From NCBI GenBank assembly GCA_022843145.1, contig JALHOF010000022.1, forward strand, positions 1 to 63,193: a stretch of 63,193 nt of DNA, written 5' to 3'. Shown one piece after another: positions 1 through 9,702 of the stretch. The position numbers and the translations under genes are program-made. Each line of letters starts with the position of its first letter. Positions within the stretch are counted from its first letter, which is position 1. Below the pieces are notes generated by a model. The model had not been told where the DNA came from, ran no database searches, and saw nothing but the letters and a program-made list of their open reading frames with translations. Origin of the DNA: Hyphomicrobium sp. GTDB taxonomy: Bacteria > Pseudomonadota > Alphaproteobacteria > Rhizobiales > Hyphomicrobiaceae.

Positions 1-3000
1 GGTGTGTGGTTCCGGCGCGGTCGTCTCGTCATGGGAACTCCTGATGAACGGGACTATCTTGCCCGCCGTCAGGCAGAAATTCCACCTATCGCTCTGTTCA
101 GAATGCCGGCGCCAGCTCTGACTTCGACCGAGATCGCGAGCGGCAACTTCGGCACGGCGGCGCAATGCAACAAGACGGTCGATAGTTGTCCTGGGCCCGC
201 CCCCGGCAGTTCCTCAAATACGCAACCGCCACGAAACTGGTTGTCGGTGGCATCGACGGGTCGGCCTGTCGTTCCATCAAGTGCCCGCAAACTCGACGAA
301 GGCCTCGACTACGCAACCGGCGGCGCGGCGGCCCTGGAACTCCGACGGCTCTACACGAGCACGCCTATTCGCGTCGCGGGCGGACAGAAGCTCGGTCGCG
401 GCTGGGTTTTTTCGTTCGATCTGCAGATCGCGGAGAGCAGCACCACCAAGATCTTTGTCCAACGCTCGGACGGGCAGGTGCATGAGCTGCGAAAGGACAC
501 TGGCGGCGTCTACCGGCCCTACGAAAACCCTATCGATATCAGCGCCACGAAGGTGACGACCCCCGTCGAGCAATTCGACGTCCAACTCGAAGACGACACG
601 CTCTACCGGCTGCAGAAGATTGCCGATGTCTACCGGGTCGTCCTGGTCAAGGCCCGCTCGGGCTACCAGCAGTCGATGCTCTACACTACGGCCGGCCAGC
701 TCACCTCGCTGACCGATAGTTTCTCTAGAACCCTGACATTCACGTGGGCCGGCGGCGTCCTGACGAGCGTCCAGGCGCCCGGTGGCGTCTCTGTCGACTA
801 TACCTACGAATATGCCGAGGTTGTCGATGGCGTGCAGGTTGTTGATTCGCGGCGTCTCGCGACCGCATCCGTCACCAACGGCACGTCGACCGAGACCACG
901 ACCTACCACTATGAAAACGCTGAATTCCCCTATGCCCTGACCGGGATCACCGATGCGCGCGGCATCCGCTACAAGGATGTCGTGTACGACGGGATTGGGC
1001 GTGTCGTCGAAAGCGGGCTGACCGGCGGCGACGACAAGACCACATTCGCCTATTCCAAGGTCAGCGGGGTGAGGCAGACCACGCTGACCAATGCTCTCGG
1101 TAAGCAGTCGGTTCACAAGTACCAGACGATCGCCGGCATGGATCGCCTGATCGGGGTCGATGGTGTTGCGAGTACCAACTGCCCGGTCAGCGCCAGCGCG
1201 ATCACTTACACGACGACCGGCGCCATCGACACGACGACGGACGAGGAAGGCCGCAAGACCAAGTACATCCGCGACACCATGGGCCGCCCGACCAGCGTTA
1301 CGCAGGGTTTCGGCACGGCGGACGCAACCACCACGACCTACACCTACCATCCGACGCTGCGCACCGTGACGCAGATGGTCGAGCCCGGCCGCACCACGAC
1401 CTATACCTGGGACGCCGCCACCGGCCGGCTGACCTCCCGCTCCGAGGTCGACACCACGACCCACACGGTTCCGTATTCCACGAGCGGCCAGACGCGGACC
1501 TGGGCCTACACCTACACCACCGCCGCCGGACTGCTCGCCACCGTCAACGGCCCGCTGTCCGGCAGCGGCGACATCGTCACCTATGCCTATGACACCAATG
1601 GCTACGTCACCAGCGTGACCAACGAATTGGGCCACGTCACCACCGTCAACACCGTCAACGCGCGCGGTCAGCCGACGCGGATCACCGACGCGAACGGCGT
1701 CATCACCGACCTGACCTACGACTTCCAGGGCCGGCTCAAATCGACGACCGTCAATCCGGGAGCCGGCGCAGCGGTGACGAGCTTCGACACCAACGCCACG
1801 GGCGACATCACCAAAATCACCCGCCCCGATGGCTCGGTCTTCGATTACGCCTACAACAACGCCCGCCGCCTCACCTCCGTGACCGCGCTCGACGGCCAGA
1901 AGATCGAGTACACCCACGATCTGCTCGGCAGCGTCACCGCGACCACGATCAAGAACAGTGCGTCGGCCGTCACCTACCAGATGACGCAGACCTACGACGA
2001 GCTGGGCCGTCTGCTGAAGCAGATCGGCGCCAATACGCAGGAGACGCGCTACGCCTATGAGAAGAACGACAACCTGAAGACCGTCACCGATCCGCGCAAC
2101 GAGGTCTATTCCTACGCCTACGACGCGGTGAACCGGCTGATCCGCGAGACCGATCCCGACACCTGGCAGGTCAACCTGACCCGCGACGGCAAGGGCGACG
2201 TGACGGCCTACAAGGACCCGCGCAACATCACGACGAGCTACGTGCGCAACGGCTTCGGCGAGATCATCCGCCGCGCCTCGCCCGACAGCGGCACCACCGA
2301 CACCGTCCGCGACGCGCGCGGGCTCGCGACCCAGGTGACCGACGGGCGCGGCGTGGTCGCCAACATGACCTACGATAACACCGGCCGCATCCTGTCGCGC
2401 ACGTTCCCCTCGGCCCCGGCCGAGGCCATGACGTTCGTCTACGACGCGGTTCTCTCGGGCAATGCCGGCAAGGGCCGCCTCACCTCGGCGACGCACGAGG
2501 GCGGCTCGGTCGCGCTGGTCTACGACGCGCGCGGCAATGTCACCCGCGACACCCGCGTCATCGGCGGCTTCACCACCGTCACCGACTATGCCTACGACGC
2601 GGCCGACAACCCGACGCTCGTCACCTACCCTTCCGGCCGGCAGGTGGAGTACGTGCGCGACGGCATGGCCCGCGTCACCACCGTGCGCACGCGCAAGCCC
2701 TCGACCGGCGCGTGGTCCACCGTCGCGACATCGATCGTCTATCAGCCGCTGTCTACCATCGTGAAATCGTTCACCCACGGCAACGGGCTCACGACCACCA
2801 ACACCCACACCCTCGACTACGAGCTGTCGCGCTGTCAGGTGACCGACGGCACACTCGCCTTGATCGACAAGAGCTACACCCGCGCCGACAAGCTCAACAT
2901 CACCTCGATCGCCGACGCCGTGGCGGCGGGGAATTCGCAGTCGCTGTGGTACAACAAGTCGAACCGGCTGCAGAACGCCGACGGGCCGTGGGGCACCAAG

Positions 3001-4293
3001 ACCTTCTATTACGACGGCACCGGCAACCGCACCTATGAGATCACGTCTCCTTCGGGAGGGGGCACGACGACCGACACGCTCGGCTACCCCGGCGGCTCGA
3101 ACCGCATCGCCAACGTCGTCACCGGCACGACGACGACGCGCACGTTCACCCACGACGGCGCGGGCAACATCACGACCGACACCCGCTCGGGCTCGACCTA
3201 CACCTACGGCTACAACGCGCGCGGTCGCCTCGCCACCGTCCACCAGGACGGCAACCTCAAGGGCACCTACCAGTACAACAGCCTCGAACAGCTCAGCAGC
3301 CGCGTCGTCACCAACAGCGGGCCGTTCAACGGCACCGTTCACACCGTGCAAGACCGCTCGGGGAACGTGATCGCCGAGGCCGACGGCACCACGGGCGTGG
3401 TGGCGAAGGAATACATCTGGCTGCCGGGCGCGGGCTATGCCGGGACGGATCTACCGGTGGGCGTCGTCGATGTGGCGGGCACCGCGACGCCGGAGTTGCT
3501 CTACGTCCACGCCGACCATCTCGGCCGCCCCATCCGCCTCACCGACCCGGCCAAGGTCACCGCCTGGGCCGTCGAATGGCTACCTTGGGGTGGTGTGCAT
3601 TCCATCACCGGCAGCGAAACCCTCAACGCCCGCTTCCCCGGTCAGTGGTTCCAAGTCGAATCCGGCTTGCACTACAACTGGCACCGGCACTACGATCCCA
3701 CCATCGGCCGCTACACCCAGCCCGACCCCTTGGGCTTCGTCGACGGGCCGAGCGTGTATGCGTATGCCCGGAATGCGCCGGGGGAGGTCGTTGATCCGAC
3801 TGGACTGTTCGGCCCGATGAACCCGGATATGATCGGGTTCAAGCCGCAGTCGAAGCCGCCGAGTTCCAATCAATGTAAGCCGCCGGTGCAGTTGATAAAT
3901 GACCCGTGTAAAGGCGGATTACCTAGCCGACTCTCACCGCTTAGCGGAGGCGATTTCGTTTCGCCGTGTGGATCGGGAGGAGGAGGCGGCGGCTCAAGTC
4001 GCAGCAATCGATCGCCGTCTGATTTCATCACTGACTCAAAGGGTAACACCACCGATGTTCGATCAACACTTGATCGGATACAGAGGGGGGAGGGGAATTC
4101 TCATCGAAACGATGGAACGGTATTCAATAATCGAGAAGGTTTGCTGCCTCAGCAGCAGCAGGGATACTACCGAGAGTATGTAGTTCCAACTCCTGGTGCG
4201 ACAGGCCCGGGTCCCATGCGGATCATCCAAGGGCAGGGTGGAGAGATCTATTTCACGCCTAACCACTACAAGACCTTCACCCCCATCAAGTAA
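1..4293 (+). CDS. RHS repeat protein with C-terminal barnase-like ribonuclease tip (5' end outside window)
   Basis: The frame is open to the window edge, so the true start is probably upstream; a GTG at 4 and an ATG at 31 are the first in-frame starts. Roughly residues 90-1120 are YD repeats that build the RHS shell. The RHS core ends near residue 1262 with the DPLGFVDGPSVYAYARN segment and the VDPTG boundary. The variable tip of about 165 residues has a Gly/Ser-rich linker and then a guanyl-specific RNase fold of the barnase/RNase Sa type. The catalytic triad can be placed at E1391 (YREYVV), R1406 (MRII) and H1421 (NHYKTF). Known RHS proteins deliver such tips into competitors, usually by a type VI system; no delivery gene is visible here. 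The gene 5 bp downstream looks like barstar, which supports the toxin call. Confidence 0.93.
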   Translation, partial: GVWFRRGRLVMGTPDERDYLARRQAEIPPIALFRMPAPALTSTEIASGNFGTAAQCNKTVDSCPGPAPGSSSNTQPPRNWLSVASTGRPVVPSSARKLDEGLDYATGGAAALELRRLYTSTPIRVAGGQKLGRGWVFSFDLQIAESSTTKIFVQRSDGQVHELRKDTGGVYRPYENPIDISATKVTTPVEQFDVQLEDDTLYRLQKIADVYRVVLVKARSGYQQSMLYTTAGQLTSLTDSFSRTLTFTWAGGVLTSVQAPGGVSVDYTYEYAEVVDGVQVVDSRRLATASVTNGTSTETTTYHYENAEFPYALTGITDARGIRYKDVVYDGIGRVVESGLTGGDDKTTFAYSKVSGVRQTTLTNALGKQSVHKYQTIAGMDRLIGVDGVASTNCPVSASAITYTTTGAIDTTTDEEGRKTKYIRDTMGRPTSVTQGFGTADATTTTYTYHPTLRTVTQMVEPGRTTTYTWDAATGRLTSRSEVDTTTHTVPYSTSGQTRTWAYTYTTAAGLLATVNGPLSGSGDIVTYAYDTNGYVTSVTNELGHVTTVNTVNARGQPTRITDANGVITDLTYDFQGRLKSTTVNPGAGAAVTSFDTNATGDITKITRPDGSVFDYAYNNARRLTSVTALDGQKIEYTHDLLGSVTATTIKNSASAVTYQMTQTYDELGRLLKQIGANTQETRYAYEKNDNLKTVTDPRNEVYSYAYDAVNRLIRETDPDTWQVNLTRDGKGDVTAYKDPRNITTSYVRNGFGEIIRRASPDSGTTDTVRDARGLATQVTDGRGVVANMTYDNTGRILSRTFPSAPAEAMTFVYDAVLSGNAGKGRLTSATHEGGSVALVYDARGNVTRDTRVIGGFTTVTDYAYDAADNPTLVTYPSGRQVEYVRDGMARVTTVRTRKPSTGAWSTVATSIVYQPLSTIVKSFTHGNGLTTTNTHTLDYELSRCQVTDGTLALIDKSYTRADKLNITSIADAVAAGNSQSLWYNKSNRLQNADGPWGTKTFYYDGTGNRTYEITSPSGGGTTTDTLGYPGGSNRIANVVTGTTTTRTFTHDGAGNITTDTRSGSTYTYGYNARGRLATVHQDGNLKGTYQYNSLEQLSSRVVTNSGPFNGTVHTVQDRSGNVIAEADGTTGVVAKEYIWLPGAGYAGTDLPVGVVDVAGTATPELLYVHADHLGRPIRLTDPAKVTAWAVEWLPWGGVHSITGSETLNARFPGQWFQVESGLHYNWHRHYDPTIGRYTQPDPLGFVDGPSVYAYARNAPGEVVDPTGLFGPMNPDMIGFKPQSKPPSSNQCKPPVQLINDPCKGGLPSRLSPLSGGDFVSPCGSGGGGGGSSRSNRSPSDFITDSKGNTTDVRSTLDRIQRGEGNSHRNDGTVFNNREGLLPQQQQGYYREYVVPTPGATGPGPMRIIQGQGGEIYFTPNHYKTFTPIK

Positions 4294-4298
4294 AACAC

Positions 4299-4688
4299 AT
4301 GGAAATCCAGTTTCAGAAACTTGATACTGCCAGCCGCGCCTTCGCTGGGGCTAGAAAAATTGTTTTGCCCGGCAACTGCGCAGAGAAGCATCATGTCTTG
4401 GGGGTATTCGCGGATGGCCTCGGGATCGCAAGCTATTTTGGTTACAATTGGGATGCGCTTGAGGATGCGCTAAAATCATTGGATGGAATTCAAGAGTGCG
4501 TGGTTGCAATAATTCATCCGTCATTTCCTGTGCTGCGTGATGTGATCGATCATAAAACGTATATTGATATCTTGCGTTCTGCTGTCCAACACTGGGCTTC
4601 ATTTCCGGAACACAAGGTCGTGCTGATATTTGATCCAGATGTGAGGGATGCGGTTAATAGAGAGTTTAGGCGCGGGCTCTCAATGTGA
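4299..4688 (+). CDS. Barstar-like immunity protein
   Basis: This 129-residue protein starts 5 bp after the RHS stop. Residues 46-60 (YFGYNWDALEDAL) match the core of the barstar family. W51 and D52 fall where barstar's Trp38/Asp39 sit; that Asp fills the RNase active site in the known complex. The protein should bind and block the barnase-like tip of the gene before it, protecting the cell and its kin. Local codon use is less GC-rich than the RHS core, as is common for tip/immunity pairs that move independently of the core. The last residues run directly into the next displaced cassette. Confidence 0.88.
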   Translation: MEIQFQKLDTASRAFAGARKIVLPGNCAEKHHVLGVFADGLGIASYFGYNWDALEDALKSLDGIQECVVAIIHPSFPVLRDVIDHKTYIDILRSAVQHWASFPEHKVVLIFDPDVRDAVNREFRRGLSM

Positions 4689-4717
4689 ACCTGATCCGCC
4701 GTGCCTCGCTTCGCCCG

Positions 4718-5424
4718 ACGGCACGACTGGCGTGGTGGCGAAGGAATACATCTGGCTGCCGGGCGCAGGCTACGCGGGCACCGACCTGCCCATCGGCGTC
4801 GTCGATGTCGCCGGGAGTGCGACGCCAGAACTTCTGTACGTCCACGCCGACCATCTCGGCCGCCCCATCCGCCTCACTGGCCCCGCCAAGGTCACCGCCT
4901 GGGCCGTCGAGTGGCTACCTTGGGGTGGTGTGCATTCCATCACCGGCAGCGAGACGCTCAACGCCCGCTTCCCCGGCCAGTGGTTCCAGGTCGAATCCGG
5001 CTTGCACTACAACTGGCACCGGCACTACGATCCCTCGATCGGCCGGTATACGCAGCCCGACCCCTTAGGCTTCGTCGACGGGCCGAGCTTGTATGCGTAT
5101 GCGCGAAATGCTCCGGGGGAGTTTGTCGATCCGGATGGGCGGCAGGTTGCTTTGCCATTTCCAGTGCTCGTCCCTCCTGCCATTTATTGCGCAGCATATC
5201 CCGAAAAGTGCAGCAAGCTTGTCGAACAGTGTGTGGCAATCTTCAAACGTACCTTCGGAGGTGGAGGTGGTGGGGGAGGCGACGACGATCGCTGCAAGGA
5301 AGTGCGTAAGAACTGCATTTCTATGTGCACCGACAAGCATGTTGGGAGGGGGCGCTTATACGACTTGGACGGATCGAAATTTCGAGGCTGCCTCCAAGAG
5401 TGCCTTAGGATCAACGGCTGCTGA
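4718..5424 (+). pseudogene. Displaced RHS 3' cassette 2: core fragment plus Cys-rich tip
   Basis: Homology to the main RHS gene begins abruptly at the GTTGVVAKEY segment (equivalent to about 3381 in the main gene) and continues through DPLGFVDGPSLYAYARN and the DPDG boundary. The frame is open back to 4648 but upstream residues are unrelated, and there is no convincing start or ribosome site, so this is best read as a silent tip that would be expressed only after recombination onto the full-length gene. The tip has a hydrophobic stretch, then eight consecutive glycines, an acidic patch and a Cys-rich tail with CISMC, CLQEC and a terminal NGC. The toxin family is not recognised. Confidence 0.8.
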
Positions 5425-5438
5425 CCGGTGAGTACGCG

Positions 5439-5660
5439 ATGAACATATCGAGAAGCTTTGCTGAAAATTTCGTCTCCAAGTGTCTAGCTCAGCAGAGAGA
5501 GTTACGCGAGCTGGCGAATGATGCTCGAGAGACTCTTCAGCCCGATGACGCCACTCGCGTAATCGAAGGCGTCGGTAGTGTATTAGGCGCAATGGAACTT
5601 GATTTGCTTCGCCAATTTTTCGATGAGTTCCCCGATCTAGAGCCAAAGGGCGAAGCGTAG
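5439..5660 (+). CDS. Small 73-aa protein, candidate immunity protein for cassette 2
   Basis: It starts 14 bp after the Cys-rich tip. The product is 73 residues, acidic, predicted helical and without a signal peptide. Its position immediately after a displaced tip and before the next core fragment is that of an immunity gene in an RHS cassette. No family is recognised, so the immunity role rests on position only. The GAACATATCG start region is preceded by GGTGAGTACGCG, a weak ribosome site. AT content is higher than in the flanking RHS core. Confidence 0.55.
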   Translation: MNISRSFAENFVSKCLAQQRELRELANDARETLQPDDATRVIEGVGSVLGAMELDLLRQFFDEFPDLEPKGEA

Positions 5661-5665
5661 CGCAA

Positions 5666-6388
5666 ATCGCCGAGGCCGACGGCACCACGGGCGTGGTGGC
5701 GAAGGAATACATCTGGCTGCCGGGCGCGGGCTACGCCGGGACGGATCTACCGGTGGGCGTCGTCGATGTGGCGGGCACCGCGACGCCGGAGTTGCTCTAC
5801 GTCCACGCCGATCACCTCGGCCGCCCGATCCGGCTGACGGATGGTGCGAAAGTCACCGCCTGGGCCGTCGAATGGTTGCCCTGGGGCGGAGTTCACGCGA
5901 TCAGCGGCTCCGAGACCTTGAACGCGAGGTTCCCCGGCCAGTGGTTCCAGGTCGAATCCGGCTTGCACTACAACTGGCACCGGCACTACGATCCCACCAT
6001 CGGCCGGTATACGCAGCCCGATCCGCTCGGGTTCGTGGATGGGCCGAGCGTGTATGCGTATGCGCGGAATGCGCCGGGGGAAGTGGTTGATCCCGACGGA
6101 CGGATTGGGGTCTGGGTGCCCTACTACGTTGTGGTCGCCTACTGTCGCGCTAACCCTGCCGCCTGCGCCGCAGCCGCTGCTACTACAGCCGAAGCAATCA
6201 AGAACATTTGCTTGATGGCGGCAGAGCATACAAAGGGGAAGAGACCATCGACCAAAGAGAAGCATGAAGGTGGCGAAGCGCGCCAGAAGCAGGATCAAGG
6301 TGGGGAAAAGGCGGATGAGCGGCGTGACTGGCCGAGCAAACGGCCGCCGTGGCATAAGAAGGGTCCCTGGCCACCCAAATCGCAGTAA
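5666..6388 (+). pseudogene. Displaced RHS 3' cassette 3: core fragment plus basic Lys/Trp/Pro-rich tip
   Basis: Homology resumes at IAEADGTTGVVAKEY directly after the 73-aa gene and runs to the DPDG boundary. The tip of about 100 residues starts with a hydrophobic, Ala-rich segment (YYVVVAYCRANPAAC) and ends in a strongly basic tail (STKEKHEGGEARQKQDQGG followed by WPSKRPPWHKKGPWPP). Such basic tails are common among nucleic-acid-targeting polymorphic toxins, but this one is not assigned to a family. There is no dedicated start codon with a ribosome site, so it is probably silent in situ. The next gene encodes a Sel1-repeat protein. Confidence 0.78.
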
Positions 6389-6420
6389 ATGCAGTCAGTT
6401 TTTCAAGGAGTTCGAAGATC

Positions 6421-6873
6421 GTGTCTCCCTCGCAAGCCCGGAAGGCTTATCGAGCGGCACTCCGTATAGCGCAAAGTGAAGAATATGATGCGCAACAGGT
6501 GCTCGCATTGCTGACCGTCGCAGCAATTGCGGGCAACGGAGATGCTGCCGCTGCCGTGGCTAGTTGGTACGCCCATGGAAAGCATGTCAGAAAGAACGCC
6601 CGAAAGGCTGTCGAATGGTTTCGAAAGGCCGCCGATGCCGGTAACTCGGAAGGCGTATATGGGCTTGCTGGCGCCTATGAACGGGGAATAGGGGGCCTTG
6701 AAAAAGATGAGCGAAGGGCGTTCGAACTCTATGTTCGGTCGGCTTTGGCTGGCGAGAAATTCGCCATACCTGAGGTGGCTCGTTGTTACCTATATGGGAT
6801 CGGCGTGGCACGCGATGAAGTATTAGGCGAGATTTGGTTGGAAAGAGCTGTCCAACTCCAAATTCCCTTCTAA
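6421..6873 (+). CDS. Sel1-repeat protein, likely immunity protein for cassette 3
   Basis: The 150-residue product starts with GTG (MSPSQARKAY). It has at least three Sel1-type TPR-like units, recognisable from AVEWFRKAADAGNSEGVYGL, AFELYVRSALAGEKFAIPEV and the flanking ALLTVAAIAGNGDAAAAVAS. Sel1 units form alpha-solenoids that bind other proteins. Small cytosolic Sel1 proteins are known as immunity proteins beside polymorphic toxins. It has no signal peptide, unlike many periplasmic Sel1 proteins, which fits a role in neutralising a cytosolic toxin. A GGAGTTCGAAGATC sequence precedes the start. Confidence 0.72.
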   Translation: MSPSQARKAYRAALRIAQSEEYDAQQVLALLTVAAIAGNGDAAAAVASWYAHGKHVRKNARKAVEWFRKAADAGNSEGVYGLAGAYERGIGGLEKDERRAFELYVRSALAGEKFAIPEVARCYLYGIGVARDEVLGEIWLERAVQLQIPF

Positions 6874-7002
6874 TGCTGACCCACCCCGCGGGCCGACAGA
6901 TCGATTGCATGTGCGTGGAGCTTGCATCCCGCCGCCGATCAGCGTTGCGCGTGCCCCTTGCTGGGGGCAAGCGCTCGGGTTCTGCCCGACGAGCGGAGCG
7001 GG

Positions 7003-8369
7003 TGGCCCGCGTCACCACCGTGCGCACAAGAAAGCCCGCGACCGCAGCGTGGTCGAACATCGCGACGAGCATCGTCTATCAGCCGCTGGCTACCATCGTG
7101 AAGTCCTTCACCCACGGCAACGGACTCGCGACCACCAACACCCATACGCTCGACTACGAGCTGTCGCGGTGTCAGGTGAAAGACGGTGCGCTGTCGCTGA
7201 TCGACAAGAGCTACACCCGCTCAGACAAGCTCAACATCACCTCGATCACCGACGCGGTGGCGGCGGGGAATTCGCTTGCGCTCGGCTACAACAAGTCGAA
7301 CCGCCTGCAGAGCGCGGCCGGCCCGTGGGGCAGCAAGACCTACACCTACGACGGCACCGGCAACCGCACCACCGAGATCACCGGCTCGGTGACAGACACG
7401 CTCGGCTACCCAGGCGGCTCGAATCGCATCTCCGACGTCGTCACCGGCACCACAGCGACGCGCACGTTCGTGCACGACGGCGGAGGTAACATCACCACCG
7501 ACACGCGCTCGGGCTCGACCTACACCTACGGCTACAACGCCAGGGGCCGCCTCGCGACGGTCCACCAGGACGGCAACCTGAAAGGCACCTACACCTACAA
7601 CAGCCTGGAGCAGTTGGCGTCGCGCTCCGTCACGAACTCCGGGCCGTTCAACGGCACGGTCCACACGGTCCAGGACCGGAGCGGAAATATCATCGCCGAG
7701 GCCGACGGCACCACGGGCGTCGTCTCGCGTGAGTACATCTGGCTTCCCGGTGCGGGGTATTCTGGAACGGAACTTCCCGTCGGCGTCGTCGACGTCGCCG
7801 GCACCGCCACGCCGGAGCTTCTGTACGTCCACGCCGATCACCTCGGCCGCCCCATCCGCCTCACCGACCCGGCGAAAGTCACCGCCTGGGCCGTCGAATG
7901 GCTGCCGTGGGGCGGCGTGCATTCCATCACAGGCTCGGAGACCTTGAACGCCCGCTTCCCCGGTCAATGGTTCCAGGTCGAATCCGGCTTGCACTACAAC
8001 TGGCACCGGCACTACGATCCCACCATCGGCCGATACACCCAGCCCGACCCGCTCGGGTTCGTGGACGGGCCGAGTGTGTATGCGTATGGCCGGAATGCTC
8101 CGGGGGAAGAGATTGACCCGGATGGATTGTTTATCCGACGAATATTGCGCAAGTTCGGCATCAACCTTGATTTTGATGGCCCCAACAAGAAGCTTCTAAT
8201 TAGTGGGCAGGGTAGAATTTGTCAAATTCGCATAAATAGCTATTTCGTTCGCCTGGACTACCAGAGCGTACCCCCAAACGTTAAAACCAATCCGCCAATT
8301 TTACACCTTAACTTGGGTAGCGATAAGCCGGGCGGAACTAACTATCATATAAATATATGGCCGCGATGA
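7003..8369 (+). pseudogene. Displaced RHS 3' cassette 4: long core fragment plus unassigned tip
   Basis: This is the longest displaced piece. It starts at VARVTTVRTRKP (equivalent to about 2667 in the main gene) and carries several YD repeats and the whole core up to the EIDPDG boundary. The tip of about 80 residues is AT-richer and reads FIRRILRKFGINLDFDGP through to a terminal YHINIWPR. The RLDY and LHLNLG segments suggest a compact beta-rich toxin, but no family is assigned. The open frame reaches back to 6834 across unrelated sequence and no ribosome site is seen at the fragment start. Its stop overlaps the start of the next gene. Confidence 0.8.
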
Positions 8370-8641
8370 TGAGCGAGGATCAACTCGCCCTTGCGAGCTT
8401 TGTTCGTCGATCTTTGAGCGATGAAAACGTGTGTTTCGACGAAATTTCAGACGTAAGAATCACCCCCGCCACCCAGGAGGGCGAGAATGCGCTGCGAGAA
8501 TTTTGGAATGAACTAATGATATTTGTGAATGATTTTGATATCAGGATGCGTGATTCGATCTATAATGAGAAGCTCAAGAAGAGATTGAGGCATCGCAGGG
8601 ACGAGTTGGTAAGGCATAAAGTTCTGTATTCTACGGAATAG
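8366..8641 (+). CDS. Small acidic/basic 91-aa protein, candidate immunity protein for cassette 4
   Basis: The start overlaps the tip stop codon as ATGA, so the two would be translationally coupled whenever the tip is translated. ATG at 8366 or 8369 is preferred; an upstream ATG at 8357 is also in frame. The product has an acidic N-terminal half (MSEDQLALASFVRRSL) and a basic helical C-terminal half (LKKRLRHRRDELVRHK). No family is recognised. Position and overlap are the grounds for calling it an immunity protein. Confidence 0.58.
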   Translation: MMSEDQLALASFVRRSLSDENVCFDEISDVRITPATQEGENALREFWNELMIFVNDFDIRMRDSIYNEKLKKRLRHRRDELVRHKVLYSTE

Positions 8642-8676
8642 ACCGGAGGAATTGGTTCGCTGACAGCGCAGTCGGC

Positions 8677-9702
8677 CCTCGTGAAATCCTTCAACCACGG
8701 CAACGGGCTGGCGACGACCAACACCCACACGCTCGACTACGAGCTGTCGCGGTGCCAGGTGACCGACGGCACACTCGCCTTGATCGACAAGAGCTACACC
8801 CGCTCAGACAAGCTCAACATCACCTCGATCGCCGACGCGGTGGCGGCGGGGAATTCGCTTGCGCTCTGGTACAACAAGTCGAACCGGCTGCAGAACGCCG
8901 ACGGACCGTGGGGCAGCAAGACGTTCTATTACGACGGCACCGGCAACCGCACCTACGAAATCACCGGCTCGGTGACGGACACGCTCGGCTACCCCGGCAG
9001 CTCGAACCGCATTTCCAATGTGCTGACCGGCACCACGACGACGCGCACGTTCACCCACGACGGCGCGGGCAACATCACAACCGACGTGCGCTCGGGCTCG
9101 ACCTACACCTACGGCACCAACGCGCGCGGGCGGCTGGCGACGGTCCACCAGGACGGCAACCTCAAGGGCACCTACCAGTACAACAGCCTGGAGCAACTCG
9201 CCTCGCGCGCCGTCACCAACTCAGGCCCGTTCAACGGCACCATCCACACCACCCAAGATCGCTCCGGCAACATCCTCGCGGAAGCCGAAGGCACGACGGG
9301 CGTGGTGGCGAAGGAATACATCTGGCTGCCGGGCGCGGGCTATGCCGGCACCGATCTCCCCGTCGGCGTCGTCGATGTGGCGGGCACCGCCACGCCGGAG
9401 TTGCTCTACGTCCACGCCGATCACCTCGGCCGCCCCATCCGCCTAACTGACCCGGCCAAGGTCACCGCCTGGGCCGTCGAATGGCTACCTTGGGGTGGTG
9501 TGCATTCCATCACCGGCAGCGAGACGCTCAACGCGAGGTTCCCCGGTCAATGGTTCCAAGTCGAATCCAACTTGCACTACAACTGGCACCGGCACTACGA
9601 TCCCACCATCGGCCGGTATACCCAGCCCGACCCGCTCGGGTTCGTGGACGGGCCGAGCGTGTATGCGTATGCCCGGAATGCGCCGGGGGAGGTGGTCGAT
9701 CC
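8677..9702 (+). pseudogene. Displaced RHS 3' cassette 5, core part, interrupted by IS481-type element
   Basis: Homology to the RHS gene begins at LVKSFNHGNGLATTNTHT and continues unbroken through IAEAEGTTGVVAKEY to the boundary residues EVVDP, where an IS481-family element begins. The apparent stop codon is supplied by the IS end. The tip that belonged to this cassette is found on the other side of the element at 11071-11218. Its immunity gene at 11225 is intact. Confidence 0.82.

Noticed and set aside
277-3351. Minus-strand open frame of 1024 codons opposite the RHS gene
   Set aside because: It is rich in Val, Gly, Arg and Asp, has no recognisable domain and mirrors the codon pattern of the YD repeats; a shadow of the RHS gene.
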